Shown piece after piece: positions 5,589 to 12,701 of a stretch of 15,638 bases of DNA (positions are counted from its first letter, which is position 1; each line of letters begins with the position of its first letter). Both the position numbers and the translations under genes were made by a program. This DNA is from CAYFHQ01 sp964342805 (GTDB taxonomy: Bacteria > Bacillota > Clostridia > Peptostreptococcales > Acidaminobacteraceae): the NCBI GenBank assembly GCA_964342805.1, contig CAYFHQ010000089.1:1-15638 (forward strand), in the 5' to 3' direction. The notes below the pieces were generated by a model. It did no database searches and was not told where the DNA came from. It saw nothing but the letters and a program-made list of their open reading frames with translations.

Positions 5589-6761
5589 ATGAAGGCAGAA
5601 GCCAAAGAAACAGCAAAGACAGAGGCAAAAAAGCCAGTTATTCATGAAGTAAAAGAAAATGAAACCGTGGTGTATTATGGTGACTCTAATGAGGTAAACC
5701 CAGTTGGAACCCATGACTACAACGACTTTGTAAACTTAGGTCCAAGCAAACAAAAAGCAAAAGGTTTTGATCCGAAGTACAACGACTTCGTAGACTATAT
5801 TATGAAAATTACCCATGAAATTTGGGAGGAAAAAGGAATTGGTGTCATTTATGACACTTACCATAACAATGTTACCATGCACTTTGGTGCCCATAATGCG
5901 GTGGGTATCCAGTCAGTCATTGCGGGCACCCTGGCGACTCTCCATGCCTTCCCCGACCGCAAGCTGATCGGCCAAAATGTGATTTGGTCTGATTTCGGCA
6001 AAGACGGATACCTTTCTTCCCACCGTATCATTTCAACAGCGACAAACCTAAACGACTCCAGCTTCGGTCCTGCAACAGGCCGTAAGGTGAACTTTAGAAC
6101 AACTGTTGATTGTGCAGCTGAGAACAACCGCATTTTCGAAGAGTGGTTAGTTCGAGACAACCTATGGATTGTCAAGCAGCTGGGCTATGACCCCCATGAA
6201 GTTGCCAAGGCCATGGCAAAGACGTCCCACGACACAAATGGTGTTCACGGAACACGTTTTGGCAGAGGTGAAAACATGGAAGGCCAGTATTTCCCAGAAA
6301 AGTACTTTGCAGCAGATGCTTCGGTAGGCGAACTGGTAAAAGAAATCTACAATAACATTTACAACTGCCGTCGCTTCAACGACGTAAAGAAATACTACGC
6401 AGATAACGCAGCCATGCACTACATCTGCGACAAGGACCTAAATGGCCACAACGAAATCCAGGGCATGCTTATTAATCTGTTCGCTTCTTTCCCCAATGCA
6501 AAGTTCACAGTTGAACGCGTGACATGCAACCAGCGTAAAGAAGACGAGGGTCACGATGTAGCTGTTCGTTGGAGACTACAAGGCCTTCACGAGGGTCTAG
6601 GCATGTTCGGACAGCCGACAGGCAACCCTGTCAACATCCTTGGCATTAACCATGTAACGGTAGTGAAGGGTCAGATCACAGAAGAGTGGATGACCTACGA
6701 TGGCCTGGATGTCCTTCGACAGACCTACATGGGCTACGAAGAACCAGCTGTCACTGAATAA
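5589..6761 (+). CDS. Tandem NTF2/SnoaL-like domain protein, 390 residues
   Basis: Contains two NTF2/SnoaL-like alpha+beta-barrel domains in tandem, a fold used by small cyclases, isomerases and ligand-binding proteins; the reaction is unknown. Domain 1 spans about 65-205 (YDTYHNNVTMHFG, FPDRKLIGQNVIWSDF, GRKVNFRTTVD, EEWLVRDNLWIVKQLG). Domain 2 spans about 245-383 (VKKYYADNAAMHY, FPNAKFTVERV, VRWRLQGLHEG, VVKGQITEEWMTYDGL). Both show the paired FPD/FPN turn and the EEW motif expected of SnoaL-like folds. The N-terminus is Lys/Glu/Ala-rich and holds a duplicated YNDFV (44-48 and 64-68). No signal peptide or membrane segment. The ATG at 5589 follows GAGGAGG; the GTG extension to 5520 is rejected because it begins at the predicted transcript start. 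It is the first gene of the transporter cluster; an enzyme or binding protein for the imported compound is plausible. Confidence 0.8.
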   Translation: MKAEAKETAKTEAKKPVIHEVKENETVVYYGDSNEVNPVGTHDYNDFVNLGPSKQKAKGFDPKYNDFVDYIMKITHEIWEEKGIGVIYDTYHNNVTMHFGAHNAVGIQSVIAGTLATLHAFPDRKLIGQNVIWSDFGKDGYLSSHRIISTATNLNDSSFGPATGRKVNFRTTVDCAAENNRIFEEWLVRDNLWIVKQLGYDPHEVAKAMAKTSHDTNGVHGTRFGRGENMEGQYFPEKYFAADASVGELVKEIYNNIYNCRRFNDVKKYYADNAAMHYICDKDLNGHNEIQGMLINLFASFPNAKFTVERVTCNQRKEDEGHDVAVRWRLQGLHEGLGMFGQPTGNPVNILGINHVTVVKGQITEEWMTYDGLDVLRQTYMGYEEPAVTE

Positions 6762-6783
6762 GAGGGGTATGCAAACCCGTGGG

Positions 6784-6825
6784 AGATGCGGTCTTCTTAT
6801 AGATTACGCTAACCCGCATCTTTCG
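6784..6825 (+). terminator. Weak hairpin between the NTF2-like and MFS genes
   Basis: AGATGCGG (6784-6791) pairs with CCGCATCT (6814-6821) around a 22-nt loop, followed by an imperfect U-run (TTTCGCAGTTTT). It may act as a partial terminator or a processing signal, setting different levels for the two genes. Confidence 0.4.
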
Positions 6826-6842
6826 CAGTTTTAATAAGGCTA

Positions 6843-6873
6843 TTGGCAGCACACGCTGCTCGGCAATTATATA
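6843..6873 (+). promoter_or_regulatory. Possible internal promoter ahead of the MFS gene
   Basis: TTGGCA (6843-6848) is followed after 18-19 bp by TTATAT/TATATA (6867-6873). The spacer contains GCAGC-ACAC-GCTGC, a small inverted repeat that could be an operator. Spacing is slightly long, so this is tentative. Confidence 0.4.
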
Positions 6874-6899
6874 CTTTTTTACTTTCACGAGGAGGAACT

Positions 6900-8189
6900 A
6901 TGGCAACTGCAACAGCAAAGAAAGCAGTCCAGCAGGACGATGGGGTAATGTTAGGCAAAGACATGTCCTTAGCAAAGCGTTTTGCAGCTTTTGGCTCCAT
7001 TCTAATCATCTACTTCTTCTACACCTACAATTTTATGGTAGGCACTTTTGTACGTCCTACGATGATAAAGACAGTAGCAGAAGGCGGTTTTGGCTTCGAA
7101 CTGTCTCAAGCGTCCGCAATTTTCGCAATCATGTCATTTGCAACTATACCAGGTACATTGGTGTTTGGTATGCTAACTACACGCATTGGTAAAAAGCGTA
7201 CACTTATGTGTATCGCAGGTATGATCGCAGCAATGACATTCCTGCCACTTCTATCTCCAACAAACTTCACCCTATGGAGGGCAGCACGTTTTATGACAGG
7301 CTTCGCTCTTGGTGGTGTATTCGGTACAGCTGTCCCCCTAGTAACTGAAATGTTCCCAGACAAGTACCGGGGTAAGCTAGCAGCGATCCTAACATCTACA
7401 TTCTCTGTAGCCATGATATTCGCAGGCTTCCTTTACGGTATACTAGGGGACGCAAACTGGAATATACTCATCTGGACTGCAATCCTTCCACATTTTGTGG
7501 GTATCGTGGCTGTACACTTTCTGGTTCCAGATGATCGTGAACTAACCCTAAAGCGTAATGAAGAAGCCAAGGCTTCAAAGGGTCAAAGTGTTTCCTACCT
7601 GTCCATGTACAAGGGCAAGTACCTTTTCATCGGTATTGGCGTTATCCTACTTTCGGGTATGAACTTCACAGCTTATTCTGCATTCTCCAACAACGCGACC
7701 ACATACCTGACGACACAGCTGGGTATGACAGCAGCAGTTGCGGGTTCCGTCTACGCCCTACAGGGCATGGGTCAGCTGATCGGTTACAACTTCTGGGGCT
7801 TCATTGCTGACAAGTTTGGCCGTAAGGTTCCTGCAATCGGTATGGCCATGTGTGCAGTATTCGTATTCCTATACATGCAGCTGGGCCCACAGAACGTGTC
7901 CACATTCCGTATTGTTTCTGCTCTAATGGGTCTTAGTATTGGTTTCTCCGGCGCATGGGGTGCCTACTACACCGAGCTGTTCCCTAAGCGTTTCTCTGGT
8001 CTTGCTCCTGGTATCTCCTTCAACGGCGGTCGAATTATCTCTTCCTTCGCCCTTCCAATGGTTGCAGGTATCGCAGCGACTTCCTCTGGCATGACGGGTA
8101 TCTTTAAGGTAGTAATGGGTATTTTCGTAGCGGGTGCTGTGATTTGGTTCTTCCTACCTGAAACCCTAAACAAAGAACGAGAAGAATAA
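6900..8189 (+). CDS. Major facilitator superfamily transporter (AAHS/sugar-porter-like)
   Basis: Integral inner-membrane secondary transporter, 429 residues, about 12 hydrophobic segments, probably proton-coupled uptake; the substrate is unknown. Seen: the MFS motif A loop GMLTTRIGKKR (90-100) and its second-half copy GFIADKFGRK (300-309); EMFPDKYRGK (150-159) and the equivalent ELFPKRFSG in the second half, as in AAHS/SP-type carriers of aromatic or other organic acids and sugars; and a cytoplasmic central loop of charged residues (about 210-240). The ATG at 6900 follows GAGGAGG with good spacing; a TTG extension to 6843 runs across the putative promoter and is rejected. It shares the orientation and the CTA/GTA/CGT-rich codon choice of the upstream NTF2-like gene, whereas the following symporter uses CTG/GTC/ACC more. 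Confidence 0.9.
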   Translation: MATATAKKAVQQDDGVMLGKDMSLAKRFAAFGSILIIYFFYTYNFMVGTFVRPTMIKTVAEGGFGFELSQASAIFAIMSFATIPGTLVFGMLTTRIGKKRTLMCIAGMIAAMTFLPLLSPTNFTLWRAARFMTGFALGGVFGTAVPLVTEMFPDKYRGKLAAILTSTFSVAMIFAGFLYGILGDANWNILIWTAILPHFVGIVAVHFLVPDDRELTLKRNEEAKASKGQSVSYLSMYKGKYLFIGIGVILLSGMNFTAYSAFSNNATTYLTTQLGMTAAVAGSVYALQGMGQLIGYNFWGFIADKFGRKVPAIGMAMCAVFVFLYMQLGPQNVSTFRIVSALMGLSIGFSGAWGAYYTELFPKRFSGLAPGISFNGGRIISSFALPMVAGIAATSSGMTGIFKVVMGIFVAGAVIWFFLPETLNKEREE

Positions 8190-8234
8190 GCAAACGGACG
8201 CCGGTTCGTTTATAATAAGTATCTAAGCACATCT

Positions 8235-8279
8235 TAGGCATAGGACACACTGTTGAAAGACAGTGGGGTCTTATGCCTA
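8235..8279 (+). promoter_or_regulatory. 18-bp intergenic hairpin between the two transporter genes
   Basis: TAGGCATAGGAC (8235-8246) pairs with GTCTTATGCCTA (8268-8279), 12 bp including one G-U. Then CACTGT (8248-8253) pairs with ACAGTG (8260-8265), leaving the loop TGAAAG. There is no U-tract, so it is not a standard terminator; RNA processing, 3'-end protection or a binding site are options. A TATAAT at 8211-8216 lacks a -35, but could give an independent transcript starting just ahead of the hairpin. Confidence 0.6.
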
Positions 8280-8321
8280 CAGGTGTCTTATTCGATTATG
8301 TGTACAAAGGGGGACAAACGA

Positions 8322-9920
8322 GTGATTTCAACAATAGATATGCTCATCATAGTCGTATATATAGCTGGATTGATCTACATGGGCTACCGCCTGGGTAAGG
8401 ACAATGAAAACCAAGAAGACTACTTCCTGGCAGGCAGGTCCATGCCGTGGCTACCCATTGCCCTTTCTGTAGCGGCTACTATGATTTCTGCCAATGGCTT
8501 TATTGGTGCACCGGGCTGGGCCTACGGGTCTGGTGTCAGTCCCTACATGGTCAACATTGGGGTACCCCTGGCCATCTTTGTCGTGCTTTACACGACCATG
8601 CCAGTCATGTATAACTTGAAACTAACTTCCATTTATGAATACGTGGAGATGCGCCTTGGCGTACGGACACGGATGCTGACCGTTATAGGCTTCTTGGCCA
8701 ACTCCATCATCCAGGTGTCGTCCATGGTCTTCATACCGTCCTTGATCCTGCAGAAGTTCACCGGTTGGAGTCTGACCATTGTCGTTCCCATTGTGGTGGT
8801 TTCCGCAATTATCTATACCCTTCTAGGTGGTATTAAGGCCGTAATCTGGACAGACGCCATTCAAATGGTGGTCATGTGGATGGGGCTGATTATTTCCATC
8901 TTCCTGATCCTAGACAAGACAGGCCTTGGCTTCTTTGAAACCTTAACCATGGCCAATGAAGCAGGTAAGTTAACAGCTTTAAACTTCACCTTGGATATTT
9001 CGGTCACCAATGCCTTCTGGGCAACCCTCATTGGGGGGACCATTATGTGGATTCGTTACTTTGGTTTTGACCAGGGCCAGGTCCAGCGGGTTTTCACAGC
9101 CAAGTCCATGCGAGGGGTTAAGAACTCCTTTATGACGTCAGCCTTTATCATGAATGTCATGTACTTCCTCTTCATGATCGTTGGTGTTATGCTCTTCGTC
9201 TTCTACGATGGAAAAGCATTTGAGACCTCCAATGGCATTATGATTGACTTCATAATGAACCACCTGCCGGTGGGTGTAGTAGGCCTAGTGGTTGCAGGCG
9301 TCTTTGCAGCGGCCATGTCCTCTGTGGACTCCTTGCTCAACTCCATGTCTACGGTGTACGTAAAAGACATCCATGAGCGATTCTTCTCCAAGTCTAAGGA
9401 GGAGGCGTCTCTGAAAATGTCCATGATGATCTCTGCAGTTTGGGGTGTCATTATTATTTTCGTTACTATTTTAGCTTTCTCCGGAACGACCAAGTCAGTT
9501 CTGGATGTGGTTGGCTCCTATATTTCCTATATTTCTGGCCCCATGTGTGGTGCCTTCCTCTTGTCCTTGTTTACCCGTAAGGCCAATGACAAGGGTGTTG
9601 CCACTGGGGTGGTGATTGGGTTTGTACTCACCTACATGATCTCCAATGCCTTGGGCGTCAGCTGGATTTGGAAACCTGCCATTGGCTTCTTCGTGACCTT
9701 TGCCTTGGGCTATCTGGCCAGCATGATCTTGCCTTCTGACCGTAGCCTGGAGGAAATCGAAGAGTTCACCGTACAGGGAGCCAGAGCAAAAATGATCCGA
9801 GAAAACCGAACGGAAGAGGACGGCGTCAGCGTACTGCCATTGACCATGGACAAGTACACTTGGGCTGTGCTTGGCTTCTTCTTGGTTCAGTATGTATTTT
9901 TGTATATGATTGCCCAGTAA
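8322..9920 (+). CDS. Sodium:solute symporter family (SSS/SLC5) transporter
   Basis: Integral membrane Na+-coupled uptake carrier with the LeuT fold, 532 residues, about 13 hydrophobic segments. Seen: NQEDYFLAGRSMPW (30-43), a hallmark of TM1-2 in this family; LLGGIKAVIWTDAIQ (167-181), the signature near TM5; and GLVVAGVFAAAMSSVDSLLN (321-340), which includes the adjacent serines that form the Na2 sodium site. Members carry sugars, proline, pantothenate, short organic acids or urea; the sequence by eye does not settle which. The GTG at 8322 is chosen because AAAGGGGG lies 8 nt upstream; ATG 8298 lacks a ribosome binding site, and the frame start at 8253 falls in the loop of the hairpin. It follows the MFS gene by 132 bp and is closed by a strong terminator. 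Confidence 0.92.
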   Translation: MISTIDMLIIVVYIAGLIYMGYRLGKDNENQEDYFLAGRSMPWLPIALSVAATMISANGFIGAPGWAYGSGVSPYMVNIGVPLAIFVVLYTTMPVMYNLKLTSIYEYVEMRLGVRTRMLTVIGFLANSIIQVSSMVFIPSLILQKFTGWSLTIVVPIVVVSAIIYTLLGGIKAVIWTDAIQMVVMWMGLIISIFLILDKTGLGFFETLTMANEAGKLTALNFTLDISVTNAFWATLIGGTIMWIRYFGFDQGQVQRVFTAKSMRGVKNSFMTSAFIMNVMYFLFMIVGVMLFVFYDGKAFETSNGIMIDFIMNHLPVGVVGLVVAGVFAAAMSSVDSLLNSMSTVYVKDIHERFFSKSKEEASLKMSMMISAVWGVIIIFVTILAFSGTTKSVLDVVGSYISYISGPMCGAFLLSLFTRKANDKGVATGVVIGFVLTYMISNALGVSWIWKPAIGFFVTFALGYLASMILPSDRSLEEIEEFTVQGARAKMIRENRTEEDGVSVLPLTMDKYTWAVLGFFLVQYVFLYMIAQ

Positions 9921-9936
9921 AAACTGAGGGTGATTT

Positions 9937-9976
9937 GGCTGTAGCAGGGGAGAGGTCTCCTGCTACAGCCTTTTTT
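9937..9976 (+). terminator. Strong Rho-independent terminator ending the transporter cluster
   Basis: GGCTGTAGCAGG pairs with CCTGCTACAGCC (12 bp plus inner pairs), followed by TTTTTT. Confidence 0.93.
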
Positions 9977-10036
9977 ACCTTCATCCGATGTGAGTTGGGC
10001 ATGAGGAGAGTGGATATTTCGCCACCCGACATAATA

Positions 10037-10045
10037 TGATACACT
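10037..10045 (+). promoter_or_regulatory. Probable extended -10 promoter of the DUF4438 gene
   Basis: TGaTACACT is an extended -10 element without a clear -35. It predicts a start near 10052 and a leader of about 30 nt. The strong terminator just upstream supports an independent promoter here. Confidence 0.5.
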
Positions 10046-10081
10046 AGACCCGATGGCAATAAGAACGAGGAAGGGGAAAAC

Positions 10082-10939
10082 ATGCTTAAGACCAATAAAG
10101 ACAAGGTAATCATGCACTCAGTTCAGGGCAAGGTTGCCCACCCTAAATTCGGTGGCTACCGGGTGGACACCAATGGCAACCCAAGAGTGATTCCTGGAAC
10201 AGGGGCGATCAACTACAATGTGAAAATCGGTGACTCAGCTTATGGTTGGGCAGGAGACCACATTGAACCGGGTGTAACTACCAAGAATCCAGACGCAACT
10301 GAAAATGCGGCCTACAACATTTTTGCCTGCATTGGAAACGAAGCCAAAATCGTCAGCGGTGACGCAAAGGGTGCCAAGGGCTATGTTACAGGTGCCCACG
10401 GTGGTGTAGAGCACGTTATGGTTTACTTTGACAGAGAAACCCTAGACCAAATGAGCTTGGACGACAAGATCCTAGTAAAGGGCTATGGCCAGGGACTTGA
10501 ACTAAGGGACTACCCTGACGTAAAAGTCATGAGCCTTGATCCAGACCTATTTGAAAAGCTGGGTGTTGTTGAAAAGGATGGGGTTTTGGAAGTCCCTGTT
10601 GTGGCAGAAATACCAAATGGCCTCATGGGCTCTGGCGTCGGTTCTCCCTTCTCCCAAAAGGGTGACTACGACCTGATCACTTCCGACATGGAAGAAATCA
10701 AACGCCTAGGCCTAGACCAGCTTCGCTTCGGCGACTTTGTCCTAATCAAAGACACAGACTGTTCCTTTGGACTGGGTGGCTACCTAAAAGACGCCGTTTC
10801 CATTGGCGTTGTGATCCACTCGGACTGTATCAAAAACGGCCATGGACCGGGTATTTCCATTGTCATGACCTCCAAGCAGCCAGCCATGAAGGCTAAGATT
10901 GACAAGGGTGCCAACGTGGCGGACTTGTTGGGGATTTAG
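10082..10939 (+). CDS. DUF4438 domain protein
   Basis: A 285-residue soluble protein of the DUF4438 family, whose function is unknown to me; a Thermotoga member was solved by structural genomics (recalled, not checked). Seen: N-terminal KFGGYRVDTNGNPRVIPGTG (22-41), GDHIEPGVT (58-66), YVTGAHGGVEHVMVYF (101-116), NGLMGSGVGSPFSQKGDYD (179-197) and HSDCIKNGHGPGISIVMT (246-263). The conserved Asp/His/Gly-rich loops suggest a binding or metal site. The single domain fills the length and there is no export signal. The ATG at 10082 has AAGGGG upstream. It has its own promoter and a terminator after the stop, so it is monocistronic though adjacent to the transporter cluster. Whether it acts on the same substrate is inference only. 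Confidence 0.85.
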   Translation: MLKTNKDKVIMHSVQGKVAHPKFGGYRVDTNGNPRVIPGTGAINYNVKIGDSAYGWAGDHIEPGVTTKNPDATENAAYNIFACIGNEAKIVSGDAKGAKGYVTGAHGGVEHVMVYFDRETLDQMSLDDKILVKGYGQGLELRDYPDVKVMSLDPDLFEKLGVVEKDGVLEVPVVAEIPNGLMGSGVGSPFSQKGDYDLITSDMEEIKRLGLDQLRFGDFVLIKDTDCSFGLGGYLKDAVSIGVVIHSDCIKNGHGPGISIVMTSKQPAMKAKIDKGANVADLLGI

Positions 10940-10980
10940 GTTACGACTTAGCGCATAAAACTAAAACATAGACATTATGT

Positions 10981-11012
10981 AAGCCCACTTTCTTTTGATT
11001 GTGGGCTTTTTT
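10981..11012 (+). terminator. Rho-independent terminator after the DUF4438 gene
   Basis: AAGCCCAC (10981-10988) pairs with GTGGGCTT (11001-11008), then TTTT. Confidence 0.9.
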
Positions 11013-11054
11013 ATGTGGCGAATGATTGGTGTATGGTGATTGATCGCATAAAAT

Positions 11055-11087
11055 GAATCCATGTCTGAACGAAGTGAGTTTGGATTC
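11055..11087 (-). repeat. Hairpin with conserved loop, second member of the 2965-3051 family
   Basis: On the minus strand GAATCC and GGATTC enclose a 21-nt loop starting AAACTC and ending TCAGACAT. The loop nearly matches that of the 87-nt palindrome, although the stems differ in sequence and length. Confidence 0.7.
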
Positions 11088-11151
11088 CGCCAGTGGGTTC
11101 AAGACTGAGCGGAGAGGGCTGTCATCATGACGGAGCCTCCTCTTACAGCCC
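11077..11151 (+). repeat. Dispersed ~75-bp repeat, copy 2
   Basis: Paralogue of 3833-3905 in the same orientation. It contains GGGCTGT and ACAGCCC, which pair around an inner GTCAT-c-ATGAC palindrome and GGAG-c-CTCC. The outer pairing is preserved only partly in copy 1. The left end overlaps the conserved-loop hairpin. Confidence 0.75.
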
Positions 11152-11170
11152 AATGAGTCCCCCTCACGGA

Positions 11171-11204
11171 TGCCACCAAGTAGCTTACTCCAGACTTCGT
11201 GGCA
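11171..11204. repeat. Palindrome between the repeat and the fprA terminator
   Basis: TGCCAC and GTGGCA at the ends pair; after one mismatch a further 4 bp pair (CAAGT against ACTTC side). No U-tract. It may belong to the repeat cluster or strengthen transcription end for either side. The gap 11013-11207 contains only these repeats. Confidence 0.5.
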
Positions 11205-11207
11205 ATC

Positions 11208-11237
11208 AAAAAGACCACACCCAATGGATGTGGTCTT
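11208..11237 (-). terminator. Rho-independent terminator of fprA
   Basis: On the minus strand AAGACCACA pairs with TGTGGTCTT, followed by TTT; the stem begins 10 nt after the fprA stop codon. Confidence 0.87.
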
Positions 11238-11246
11238 CATCTTTAC

Positions 11247-12446
11247 CTATTTCGGATTGTTCTTAACCGCTTCCGCCATGGCTCTACCCAGACGTTGCAG
11301 TTCCTTGAACTCATTTTCCTTTGGAGAATAAGTCGCTTCAATCGATGGGTGGACTTGCTCCCACTTGATCTTTTCAGCAAACTTGTTCAGGTTGTTTACA
11401 CCACCACCACTCCAAGACTTGTTACCGAAGATGCCCAGGTAACGGTTCTTGAGGGCAACGTGTTCGATCTTGTTGACCACTGCTTCAATGGCAGGGAATA
11501 GGTTGGTGTTATAAGCACAAGAACCTAGAATAACGCCCTTGTACTTCCAAATGTCAGAGATAATATAGGACAAGTGAGTCTTGGACGCGTCATAGACACG
11601 TACATTCTTCACGCCCTGTTCAGAGATAATGCGAGCCACGTAGTCGGCCATTTTTGCAGTGTTGCCGTACATGGTACCGTAAACAATGACTACGCCTTCT
11701 TCTGCTTCATAGCGGGACCAGCGGTCGTACATGTCCACGATTGTGCCCGGGTTGGTTCTCCAGATTGGGCCGTGGGTAGGGGCAATCATGTTGATTTCCA
11801 GTGGTGCCAGACGCTTAAGGGCCTTGGCAACAATAGGGCTGTACTTGGCAACGATATTGGAGTAGTAACGACGAATTTCGTCTTCGTAGAACTCCAGGTT
11901 TACCTCGTCGTCAAAGATACCACCGTCAAGGGAACCAAATCCACCAAAGGCGTCCATGGAGAAGAGGATCTTGTCGGTCATACAGTAGGTCATCATGGTT
12001 TCAGGCCAGTGGATCATTGGCGTGATATAGAAGGTTAACTTGTGGTAGCCCAGGTCAAGAATGTCCCCTTCTTTAATTTCATAGAAGTTGTCCGTAATGT
12101 CATAGAAACCACGGATAAAATCGAATGTCTTTTTGTTGCCAACGATCTTCATGTCCGGATACTCTGCCACAAGACCTCGAATAGATCCAGAGTGGTCAGG
12201 CTCCATGTGGTTGACAATCAGGTAGTCCACTGGGCGATCGCCAATGATTTCTTTGATTTTTGCTAGGTATTGCTCTGTCTTGTTAAACTTCACCGTGTCC
12301 ATGATGGCAACTTTTTCGTCATCAATCAGGTAAGAGTTGTATGTAACCCCTTTATCCAGTGGCCAGAAGTTTTCAAACAAAGTTGTTTCGCGGTCGTTCA
12401 CACCAATCCAGTGCAAATGATCCGATACAGGAACTCTACAATCCAT
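11247..12446 (-). CDS. fprA: Flavodiiron protein (O2/NO reductase)
   Basis: Cytoplasmic enzyme that reduces O2 to water and/or NO to N2O, protecting anaerobes; electrons come from rubredoxin or a reductase encoded elsewhere. The 399-residue product has the two-domain core. The metallo-beta-lactamase-like domain carries all the usual diiron ligands: H80, E82, D84 and H85 in NHMEPDHSG, H146, D165 and H225 in APTHGP. A C-terminal flavodoxin domain starts near 250 with the FMN loop YGTMYGNTA. There is no fused rubredoxin. The ATG at 12446 follows AAGGAGA; the longer frame to 12542 would begin at the -10 element and is rejected. It is monocistronic with its own promoter and terminator. Codon use is biased to C-ending and GTA/CTA codons, as in highly expressed genes. 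Confidence 0.96.
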   Translation of the reverse strand: MDCRVPVSDHLHWIGVNDRETTLFENFWPLDKGVTYNSYLIDDEKVAIMDTVKFNKTEQYLAKIKEIIGDRPVDYLIVNHMEPDHSGSIRGLVAEYPDMKIVGNKKTFDFIRGFYDITDNFYEIKEGDILDLGYHKLTFYITPMIHWPETMMTYCMTDKILFSMDAFGGFGSLDGGIFDDEVNLEFYEDEIRRYYSNIVAKYSPIVAKALKRLAPLEINMIAPTHGPIWRTNPGTIVDMYDRWSRYEAEEGVVIVYGTMYGNTAKMADYVARIISEQGVKNVRVYDASKTHLSYIISDIWKYKGVILGSCAYNTNLFPAIEAVVNKIEHVALKNRYLGIFGNKSWSGGGVNNLNKFAEKIKWEQVHPSIEATYSPKENEFKELQRLGRAMAEAVKNNPK

Positions 12447-12500
12447 GAATGTCTCTCCTTCAATATTCGTTTCTAATAAAACCCATCGTTTATGTATACC

Positions 12501-12525
12501 CAAAGGGTCATGTGAAATCCCTTTG
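12501..12525 (-). promoter_or_regulatory. Inverted repeat in the fprA leader
   Basis: CAAAGGG and CCCTTTG arms (7 bp, 11-nt spacing) lie just downstream of the predicted start point, where they could form an mRNA hairpin or an operator for an oxygen- or NO-responsive repressor. No known operator class was recognised. Confidence 0.45.
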
Positions 12526-12540
12526 TGTTTATCCCATTTC

Positions 12541-12567
12541 ATTATAGTGAAAAATTGCCTTTGTTAA
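12541..12567 (-). promoter_or_regulatory. Promoter of fprA
   Basis: A perfect -10 TATAAT (12546-12541) lies 15 bp from TTAACA (12567-12562); a 17-bp spaced alternative -35 is TTTTAA. The predicted start is near 12534, giving a leader of about 88 nt. Confidence 0.65.
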
Positions 12568-12638
12568 AAGCCTCACAGATGATTTTATAGTCAATTTGGC
12601 CGAGAATGAACACACTTGAGGACACGGCATGTGGGCAA

Positions 12639-12683
12639 TAAAAAGCGCTGTGGGGACAGAAGGTGACCTGTCGCCCACAGCGC
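12639..12683 (-). terminator. Rho-independent terminator of the P-type ATPase gene
   Basis: On the minus strand GCGCTGTGGG pairs with CCCACAGCGC, and inside it GACAG with CTGTC, followed by TTTTTATT. Very stable. Confidence 0.93.
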
Positions 12684-12701
12684 ATCGGTTAAAGGTTTGG
12701 T

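Noticed and set aside
9887..10117. Minus-strand open frame over the symporter end and the terminator
   Set aside because: It overlaps a strong terminator and the DUF4438 promoter, and has no ribosome binding site or family resemblance.
11090..11115. tRNA-like T-arm (GGGTTCAAG) in the dispersed repeat
   Set aside because: No acceptor, D or anticodon arms can be formed around it.
12447..12542. N-terminal extension of the flavodiiron protein
   Set aside because: It would start at the -10 element; alignment to the family's usual N-terminus and AAGGAGA support ATG 12446.
12555..12580. Rex operator at the fprA promoter
   Set aside because: Only one half-site (TTGTTAA) is present; the second half does not match.
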